A stretch of 64,000 nucleotides of DNA, from positions 62,001-126,000 of the forward strand of contig KN817613.1 in assembly GCA_000827495.1 (NCBI GenBank), given 5' to 3'. A program made the position numbers and the translations under genes. Shown here one piece after another: positions 55,886-64,000 of the stretch. Below the pieces are notes generated by a model. It was not told the origin of the DNA. It made no database searches and saw nothing but the letters and a program-made list of their open reading frames with translations. Each line of letters opens with the position of its first letter. Positions within the stretch are counted from its first letter, which is position 1. Source of the DNA: Hypholoma sublateritium FD-334 SS-4. Its lineage: Eukaryota > Basidiomycota > Agaricomycetes > Agaricales > Strophariaceae.

Positions 55886-58049
55886 CAAATCAGCAATCGC
55901 ATCGGTTGGCGATTTAACTCAATCATGTTATAAATAGCTTCGAGACGCACTTGCCGGCATTGTTGTGCAAACATGGCCCGCAGCTTTCACGGGTAACAAT
56001 ACATCTTCTGCTGCTCCTTTTGGCTCCCCGACTCAATGGCTCAAGATATAATGGGACGAAAGCAATTGAAGATGTAGATGAGGGCTGGATCCCTTCTTTG
56101 GCCGAACCGGTGTGCAAGGAGGGGCGCTATTTAGTTGCTGTACTGTGAGTAATCGCGTACAAGAGACATAATCCATGGGCAAGTCATCGGCGAGTTTTTC
56201 CCTTGTAGTAATATTCAAAGAGCAGAGAACGCCCTTTTTCAGCCATCAGGTGTGTGCGACTACATTGACTCGTTTTTGGGTAATCCCTGCTGATGGAACG
56301 AGCGAGGTTTCAAAATTTCATAGCTTGCGTGTAATCCATACATAGTTTCTCGGCTGGAATGATCAGGAGAATTACTGGTACAGTTCATAGCAAATCCGTA
56401 ACCCTTCCATGCCGCTATGCACGGGTTCTCACGAGATGTACTATGCACTGAGCATGGACATACACTGGCCCCCACAGTCTATCAGACATTTTCTGAATCC
56501 CGAGTAACAGGGTCTGTTTGGCTTCAACTTGCAATTTTGTGTATGCCCATCCCGATAGCGAAATCAAGAGCAGACCAAGAGCGCGATCTCAATATCACGA
56601 CCTTTTAGATTTAAATATTCACGTCGTCTGGCGCTGTGAGCTCCTAAAAAACCTGTTATTACTCTGAAATTATTCAACTGTAAATAGCGGTTCAGAGAAT
56701 TTTCGCTTGCGTACGGAATCACAATGCGGGAAAACAAATACCACAAACTTAAATATAGTTGAACGAAGTTCGAATGCTACTTACCTAATCGGCAAGCCCG
56801 ATGCCCGGTGTTCTTTGACCAAACTTCGTGCGCTCCATAGCAATTATAATACCTTTTCGACTTCATTCGGCATGACTTTTCTTTCTGTTTTTCATATCTA
56901 GCTTTAGAAGTACCTATTCTTAGAAATATACAGCCCGTGAGAGGTCCTTGGCAGCCCGTAGATGACCGTGCATTTTTGGGTGGCAAGCCGCGTGAGTCAG
57001 CAATACTCGGTATTCAGACCTATTCAGACTCAGTGGGCTTCTATCATAGTACTTGTATTTTAAAACCAGAGCTTAGTAATTGGCAAAAAATATGATAGCT
57101 ACGAACGCTTATGTGCTAAAAGGCAATGAGCTCGTTGAATGAAATATTGGCACTCCGCTACAGAACGCAGGGCTGTCGCTGGGTAAATTGTGATGGTATC
57201 ACGTACGACTAGACAAAAAGGAGACACATATCTTCCATACTGCATTCAATCAAGTCGGAAGAGTGCAGATGTGTCCAGCAGTGCATATTCTGGACGGCGC
57301 CCCTTAGAGTCCAATAACCATCAAACTTTAATCAAAAGCGATATAATTTACCTTGCGTATCCTAAGGATTCATAGATCCCAGGAGTGAGCCTATGGCTGC
57401 GCGAAAAGTCCACAACGCAGAAGATGGATGAGAATTGTAGTAACAAGGCCGAATTTACCGGACCTCGACTAACGGGCGCTTTCTAAGCTTCTATCTTTAG
57501 GCAGGGATGGGAAACATCTAATGATCTACCAATCTGAATATTGCTCGATATGGATATGGATCAAATTCACGGATCAACCGCCCCCATGCCACTTCGACGC
57601 CGGTCCGAGGTGCGGTAGGTGGGCGTCGCGCTTTGAGGTATCCCCAACTTGATCGCATCCCCAGAGATGCACTAGAAACATACATATGTACCACGATGGA
57701 ACGAATTTCAATTTTTTGATGCTCTTTGAATGTCAGGAGAGACATATTCGCCAAAGACTACTCGATGGATATCTTCTGCGCGTATGTGTTTGTCATGTGG
57801 CGCACGGCGGCGGATTACTACACATGAGATGAGATATTTATTGTTTGCAGCACAGCAGATAATTCCCTTCCGCTCCAATGCCACTCGGTGAAATTATGCT
57901 TTTGGACCCCATGCCTCTCTATTTGTAAATTTTTGCATCATAGTAAGTGCTCACAAAGTATTACGATGACTCAGGAGCCTGTGTACGATTGCTCGCTGCT
58001 TGCTTGAATTTAATTATAACATGTTCCAGAATCCGCTGAACTAGATTAC
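55886..58049. other. Spacer between the inverted arms, about 2.2 kb
   Basis: AT-rich, no intact gene. A minus-strand frame at 57518-57754 holds VEVAWGRLIREFDPYPYRAI and a nearby frame holds EDIHRVVFGEYVSPDIQ; both look protein-like but are short and isolated, possibly a relic. Confidence 0.45.
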
Positions 58050-58237
58050 TCCCTTGATTCAGTCCCAGCGAAGTCGTATGGCCTACTGGAGCTAGAGTGG
58101 TAGTACATTCGCCCCAGAACTCTATCTGTACGCGTCAGCTGGCATAACAAAGCATTATCTGACACGGACATCGACGGCGAGAGAATTCCAAACAGCTTCA
58201 TTGGTTGCTCAAATTTTATTCTGGCAGCGTGCTGAGG

Positions 58238-58245
58238 TATATAAG
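58238..58245 (+). promoter_or_regulatory. TATA box, small secreted protein copy 2
   Basis: TATATAAG 69-76 bp upstream of ATG 58314, followed by a CA-rich leader (AAGCCAACAAACGAACA). Confidence 0.6.
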
Positions 58246-58313
58246 ACCTTCAATTGCGAGCAGAAAATCAGCATCCAAGCTACCTTTGAAAAGTCAAAGC
58301 CAACAAACGAACA

Positions 58314-58714
58314 ATGCAGTTTATCAGCCTCGTCGCTCTCACCATCTCTGCCATTGCCGGCCAGGCCATCGCTAGCAACGTTGCATTCAACGTCGCTCCC
58401 CTGGGTACACGTGAGTTTGACTTCTTCGGCGGCCATGCGTATATCATGACTGATTTTGACCATATTACTTCACAGCGTGCGGCGATGGCACCACCATCAG
58501 CTGCAATCTTTCCCCCGGCCAGTCTTGCAAGGGCAACTTCAACCCGAAGCAAGCTTCCATCGTCGTCACGCAGGCCCTCGGGAATTGCCATGTCAGCTTG
58601 TACCCCAGCAATGACCAGCAAGGAGGCGTCATCCAGAGGCTCGACACGGACACGGCGGGCACCTGCATCTTCACCTCGGTTGCGGAGTACCAGAGCTACG
58701 GCATTTTCTGTTAA
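58314..58714 (+). CDS. Small secreted cysteine-rich protein, copy 2 (111 aa)
   Basis: Exons 58314-58410 and 58476-58714 give 112 codons including the stop. Signal peptide MQFISLVALTISAIAGQAIA, six Cys, C-terminal SYGIFC. Compared with copy 1 only silent changes near the stop are evident (TGT against TGC for the last Cys, GGC against GGA for Gly). A TATA box and short leader suggest an inducible, well-expressed gene. The mirror-image arrangement would allow gene conversion to keep the pair identical. Confidence 0.87.
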
Positions 58715-59301
58715 ACGCGTCGGCGGTTGGTGAACGGATGAGAAGCCCGTTCTAAATATGTAGTACTTTGGAATAAACATCTGTCGATTTTGCAAGTTGA
58801 AACCAGCTGACCATCTGAGAGTTATGGATGTCCCTGCGTTCCAAGTGTGCAGAGTAAATCACGGTGACATCTCTGTCGATTGAAGATATTTCCTGGAACA
58901 AAAGGATGACGGTACATAGGAGTATTAGGAATGTAAAGCAGAGAGAGTAGCTTCGTTATAAGGTGCGAAGCGAAATGAGATAACTTGGATTTCAGGAAGA
59001 GCGCACGTGGGGAATATATGGGGCGAGCCGACAGCACAAGAGTAGACGTGACAATACCCGGAGGAGTAGGCAGACAGACATACAGTTGTGGACGTGGTTG
59101 TGTATGCGATGCGGGGTATTTGAATTTTGCATGCCAGAGGCGCGAGAGGAAGGACTCAAGCGAAGAACGGCAGGATAAGAAGACAGAGACAAGCGGGTGC
59201 AGGAGACAAGAGAAAGTGAAAGCCAGCGGAGGAATAGCGTAAAAGTTGACAGGTGCGGGACATAGAACCGGCAGAGTAGTACCAGTATCGTAGCCACGGC
59301 T
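58715..59301. other. Intergenic, arm 2 flank and unique DNA
   Basis: After the repeat arm ends (58782) no gene is supported; a minus-strand frame at 58992-59537 has no family features. Confidence 0.5.
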
Positions 59302-59787
59302 TTGGACAGATTCTCCGCGTTGGCATTACTCCCTGCAGTCAAGTATCTCCAAGACCTCGCCAGCCGCACGACCTCGACAGCTGCCATTGACAGCAATTCA
59401 CGATGCGAGCACTGGCGCCTCTGGGGTATTCGATACGAGCAGGTTGACCCGAGCGGCCTTGATTGTTTCTCTGGTTCACATTTCGTGCATGTACATTTCA
59501 ACGACGGCAGACGGTTGAGTATCATATATAGAAACACCCCAGGGGAGATTTACACTCACAATATCTCAAAGAAGTTGGCAAGGCGCCATGTCCAGTGGAT
59601 TGTGCAGGCATTTTGGCAGCGACGACGCGGAGGGCGACGGCCAGGTTTAATGCAGGTTGAGTTCAGCTACGAACCGATTTTCTCACGCTTGCCGGTGCCG
59701 GCGATGCTCCGCTCGCTCGGGGAACAGCACGCATTTGCTCTTCTCCCCGTCCTGCCGTACGGTAAAGGTTTGATTGCGACTGTGTAA
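59302..59787 (+). CDS. Hypothetical protein, 161 aa (weak)
   Basis: A single frame starting MDRFSALALLPAVKYLQDLA with balanced composition (CFSGSHFVHVHFNDGRRLSI, ISKKLARRHVQWIVQAFWQR). No domain recognised. The ATG sits in a GTTTTGGACAG-like context that could also be a splice acceptor. It overlaps an opposite frame of similar length. Confidence 0.3.
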   Translation: MDRFSALALLPAVKYLQDLASRTTSTAAIDSNSRCEHWRLWGIRYEQVDPSGLDCFSGSHFVHVHFNDGRRLSIIYRNTPGEIYTHNISKKLARRHVQWIVQAFWQRRRGGRRPGLMQVEFSYEPIFSRLPVPAMLRSLGEQHAFALLPVLPYGKGLIATV

Positions 59788-62078
59788 GGCACTCACACAC
59801 TCCAGAGATATCCTCAGTAGTCTCAGTGCTTATAATCCGCATCCTGCTCACCGTCCTCATGCCGTCCCACAATTCGGCGGCCTATACCGTTACCTTCAGG
59901 AATGCACTAGCGCTTTCCGTTGCATCACACCGCACATATACGTAGTCTGTGGTGTTTGGGTCCTGCGCTTTGTCCAGGAAGAGCCTCAGGTTCTGGAAAT
60001 TGCGAGGGGCGTGCGATCATCACATTGATTCACACATGCGTTCAACTTCCAGTGCGTGCTGTAGAAGAGACTGAGGGAGGAGCTCGTTAGCATTCCGCAA
60101 TCGTAGTTCAGGTCCTTATGCGTCATATCACGATGGCACGGAGAGTTCAGACGGGCGGCGGGATAGCGCCGCAAACAGTCGAGCGCTTGTGTTATCTCGG
60201 CTCTAAGAGAACGCGACATGGGAGGAAGTATCTGTCCGGCCACCGTGCACTCTCTCCGGCGGAAACTCACACTGGGCCTGATATACTGCAACGAACAACA
60301 GACCGTAATCTGGTTTATCAAATCATTTAAGTTAAGCTTATCGACGACGGAGGACGCGCCCTTGCGAGATAAGACACAATCTCTAGTCCTCGATCCACCG
60401 TTCACGACCTTCTCTGAGGCGGCCTGCAGTAGAGAAGCAGGTCAGCGCGCAGGCCACTGGAAATGATAGGGATCGTGTGTGTCGACTATGCAGACCCAAC
60501 GAACAGTGAAGATAGAGCGTCCACTGTACTCTTGCATGGCAAGCGCATGCATGGATGTGCCAGGTGAATCAGCCGTGGGGGCTGACCCAGACGCAACGGA
60601 GCGTAGATACCACGAGCAGACTGGCGAGACGAAGGGAGCCCCGAAAACGAATTCTGCAGTGAACCAGAGCGTCCTAGGCCGGCCAGGGTAGCACGCGCAG
60701 AGCGGCGTAATAGACAGTGTGCTTCACATTGGTCCGTCAGACATGTGCATGCCTACTTTGACAATTTGTAGTTCTATGCACAGGTACTAATACCTCAATT
60801 AGGAAGTGATAAATCTATGTAAAAATAACCAATACGCCAAACTTATGGGGTCCTCGCAGCACATGTACTGTACTGAATACTTGTCCAGCACAAGGGTCGT
60901 TGTTGGTGTACACAGCACGCAGCGCCACATTTCCGAGATGCGAATGCGGCCGGCCAGACTCAGGAGGAAACAGTGCTCGTGAGCGGCGGTGCAATTACAT
61001 TACATTGAATTGATTTAATTATACTAGTCAGTATGCACACGCACAGAGCGCGCGCTTCTGCGTCAACGCACCCTGTGGGAGGCTATTAATGGCCAGTGCG
61101 GGCCCAAATTCAATGTTCTATGTGTGCAATACTCACACGTATGTCTGATACCGCACACCTTCAAGGAAGGCCCGGTGGACCGAGTACACAACTGTTAATG
61201 GCGCCCAGATAACGGTTCTATTATTGAATTGTGTGGGAAGGATTCAGAGACGCTGGGATTGCGGAGAAGCGGTGCTACGTAAAAATCAGGGTGGGATATT
61301 GAAGTTATTATTATAATACTTACCGAGCATCTTATCACAGCCCACGGGTTGACTAGATAAGATGATGCGTCAGTAGCGGCGTTGGACCTGTGAGTTTAAG
61401 TATTTTAGAGCTAAAAAATACATTACGGGGAGACTAGAGGGCTGAGGATAAGTACGAATTCTGACGTGGAAGTGATAAGATTGTCTACTTATGTTACATA
61501 CGAACAATGTGTGCACGGTCTCCCTCTTACCGTTGCCCCCTGATGTAATTCACATTACATGTACATTATGTCAATTACCTGACATCTTTAAGTAAGTTGA
61601 ATCCTGGGACAACCGTCTCAGAGACGGTTAAATTTCAACCGGGTTATAATTACCCCTGTAAATAGCTTTCGGCCATCAATGCCACTGGCATTGCTGTTTG
61701 GCACAAGCTTAGCGGCACTTTTTTGAACGCGACCGTCCCGCTTTCTGTCCGATTAAAGAGGCCTCTCAGGGACTTCTGTCCAGATTTGAACTAAAATTTC
61801 TGATTGAGGCTCCAGTTTGACTGGGGAAAGTGAAAACTGGTGAGGGGACGGTTGAGCAGACACTCAAAAGAGATCTTTGCGTAAAGATCATTTTGTTCTG
61901 CACACCTTGTCACCTTACACAGCTATTTCCCCGCAAAGCTGCCGCACAGGCTCGAGGCGAACTTTATATCTATTAGGATCTATTAGGTGCCCTGCTTATA
62001 TCTCGACTATAAACACCGTCATTCTCGACTGAACTCTTCTTCACGAAGGGAAGAGGAATACCCAATATTCTTTATTCC
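59788..62078. other. Intergenic, 2.3 kb, nothing recognised
   Basis: No ORF with family character. Holds the near-perfect palindrome at 61611-61629 and AT-rich DNA. Confidence 0.5.
61611..61629. repeat. 19-bp palindrome
   Basis: AACCGTCTC, then A, then GAGACGGTT: 9-bp arms around one base. Possibly a transposon end or a factor-binding site; no partner copy seen in the window. Confidence 0.5.
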
Positions 62079-63110
62079 ATGTCTTATAATCCCTACTGTG
62101 TGTACCCTGACCCTTACTATGTGTACCCTAACCCCTACTATGTGTTCCCTCACCCCTACTATGGGTACACTGGCTCCTATCATGAATACCCGCAGTTGGT
62201 CCCTATTTTGCCGGTCCCTATTTCGTCGAATGTAAGTAGAGTTTGCCCTCTCGGACAGGCGATTTAATCTCTTCGTGTCTGCCAGAATCTGCTCCACTCC
62301 GGGCCCAACGAATACGAAATCAGTACGTCGACTGGTCATAGGCCTTGCATGCACTCGTTCAAATTCTGCTTGGGGAGCAGTTTCGGAACGGTTCCTGAAT
62401 GGGTGGCTGCACCCCGATAAACCCACGCCGACGATCAAGCAGATATTCCTTGTCGCCCATTCTACCCGAGAAGGCCACACATACGCGCGGAATTTTAACG
62501 ACTACTAGTGCTGATTCCCTTTATCGGTTGTCTTGAATGAACTGATATTTTGTCTGCAGCAACAGAGTGGGTAACATGCAGATGCTCTTCCACGGAACAC
62601 GGTGCGAGTGCCGCATTGGGAGGGGAAGCCTGAAGGCATGCGATTCGGAGACTTGTAATCTGTGCGAAATTATCAAAGGGTCGTATAGCATGGAGAAAGC
62701 GAAAGGCCGTGCGTCGAGTCGTTGATCATCTTGTTGATCCGCATGGTCCTGATTTTTTCATTTTTTTGTAGAGCAGATGTTCGGGCGTGGGATATACACC
62801 ACGGAGGTATCGTCCAAGGCGGACGTCTACGTAGACAACGTGGACGACAGTCAGGACAGTATAATGATCCTCAACCAGGTCGCTTTGGGGCGCTCGAAGA
62901 TCATGTACGAGGCATGTCACAACATGCAAGCTGCGCCCCCTACGTATGATTCGGTACGGTTCTCTTTTCATGATAGCGTTCTTTGTTTACCAGAGCGGAT
63001 TGTAGGTCACAGCGGCGACGTACGCACATGGCGGGGAGGTGAGATATCACGAGGCGGTGGTCTATCGGGAGGACGCGATATGCCCTCATGCGATTGTGGT
63101 TTATTCTTAG
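62079..63110 (+). CDS. PARP-like ADP-ribosyltransferase with Tyr/Pro-repeat N terminus (250 aa)
   Basis: Six short exons (62079-62231, 62286-62322, 62381-62507, 62560-62708, 62772-62953, 63006-63110) join to an exact 251-codon frame. The N terminus is a tandem repeat of YP-x-PYYV units (VYPDPYYVYPNPYYVFPHPY). The catalytic domain has FLNGWLHPDKPTPTIKQIFL, the NAD-binding His in MLFHGTRCECRIG, a Cys-rich loop (ACDSETCNLCEII), the Tyr in MFGRGIYTTEVSSKAD, then IMILNQVALGRSKIM and the C-terminal YHEAVVYREDAICPHAIVVY with Glu at the third catalytic position. This is the H-Y-E layout of PARP enzymes, in the compact form I associate with basidiomycetes. NAD+ is the expected substrate; the target and location are unknown. 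Every junction is GT-AG. Confidence 0.78.
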
Positions 63111-64000
63111 GACGCACTGTATAAATCAAGGGAGATAAATGATGCTTTTCCATGTCAGAAAGAGTTTGACAAGCTGAAGCCTATGATAGCCAATGGGTTG
63201 TACATAAATCGGCGGCGGGCGACTGGTGTACTACAGTAATCCAGACACTTTTCACCTAGACGAGGCCTTGCAATTTTGGTACATGAGCTCTGCATAATAT
63301 GTAGTTCGATGGGACATACATAAGAGCCAGTACGAGCCAGCCTTCAGGTTCTTCTATTCCATATTACAAACTACATACGCTTATCAGCTATTCAATCGTC
63401 CCTTGTCTTTATCTCTAAAGACAGTCCGTCTGGTTATCACGGATATTACTTCCTATTCCACCGTGGAAAAATGCGACCAAGATTCAGCATAAACGCTGAG
63501 ATAGGACAAACGGTGTATGAATGGTACTCATTATAATGTAATGTGTTTCAAGTTCATGGAAGATATCCCGTCATACGGTAGGTAATCACAGATAGGGAGC
63601 GTCACGGTGTGAGACAGAGGAAAGAACAATATGTGACACGGCACCCATACGCGAGCCGGATGTCTCTTCGAAGCCTGGATCTGGGCCTAGCGCGCGTTTC
63701 GGATGGCGCTCAGGATATCGTCGAGTAGATCAGAAATTTAAGTTCCTGCTGGTCGAGCTACGGATATAGAAAGACAAATAGGCGCTCGTTGTATATATAC
63801 GGCGATGAGCCGCAGTGATACTCATCTAGCTTGGTTCCTGGCGCTTGTGATTTCATACAGTGAATTCAGTAAAATTGCAGTCCGCAGCGTTGGCGAGCTG
63901 CACATGGACTTGCTTTAGCTATTAGCCGTCATTATAATATTCTAGTAAGTGACTCTTTCACTTTTGCATGCACATATAGCATAATTGTGCTGATGGAGTA
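63111..64000. other. Intergenic to the end of the window
   Basis: 3' flank of the PARP-like gene and AT-rich DNA; a TATATATA stretch lies near 63794. No gene supported. Confidence 0.5.

Larger units (their letters stand above)
58050..58782 (+). repeat. Inverted repeat arm 2
   Basis: Partner of 55160-55885 in opposite orientation. The two genes point away from each other. Confidence 0.85.

Overview
The window looks like nuclear DNA of a filamentous basidiomycete, most likely an agaricomycete. Genes carry many short GT-AG introns (about 50-60 nt) with CT-rich acceptors. The families seen (SRPK and CK1-like kinases, MEX67, SPT2, DENND6, a PARP-like enzyme, a P450, ZIF-type MFS transporters, type-B carboxylesterases, small secreted cysteine-rich proteins) also fit. 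No bacterial operon structure, CRISPR array, rRNA or convincing tRNA was seen. All calls come from reading the sequence and from family knowledge; no search was run. Exon boundaries are hand-read.

1-16 kb: the 3' end of an SRPK-like kinase is followed by a damaged stretch: a 700-base N gap, rearranged pieces of the MEX67 locus, a metaxin/Sam37-like fragment and a decayed TLC-domain gene. Next come a HAUS3-like coiled-coil gene, a membrane protein of a basidiomycete-type family, a truncated GPCR-like fragment, the full mRNA export factor MEX67, and two uncharacterised ORFs.

17-28 kb: a CK1-like kinase with lesions, two tandem secreted carboxylesterases (the first with an apparent splice-junction frameshift, the second intact) and a ZIF-type MFS transporter.

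28-35 kb: a GC-rich accessory island. An acidic orphan ORF is followed by about 4 kb of decayed tandem copies of that ORF and its flanks. After it lies a secreted Ala/Pro/Thr-rich protein with two dibasic-bounded peptide repeats that resembles a kexin-processed precursor.

35-45 kb: a P450 gene lies between two direct copies of the 3' end of SPT2. The complete SPT2 gene follows, then a second ZIF-type MFS gene that may need a 14-nt microexon.

47-55 kb: a housekeeping-like cluster: an RRM protein with a Gly-rich tail, a DUF4604 protein, a DENND6-type Rab regulator and an uncharacterised multi-exon gene with a decayed partial duplicate behind it.

55-64 kb: a gene-poor region with two near-identical small secreted protein genes as an inverted repeat around about 2.2 kb of spacer, then a PARP-like ADP-ribosyltransferase gene of six short exons with a Tyr/Pro-repeat N terminus.
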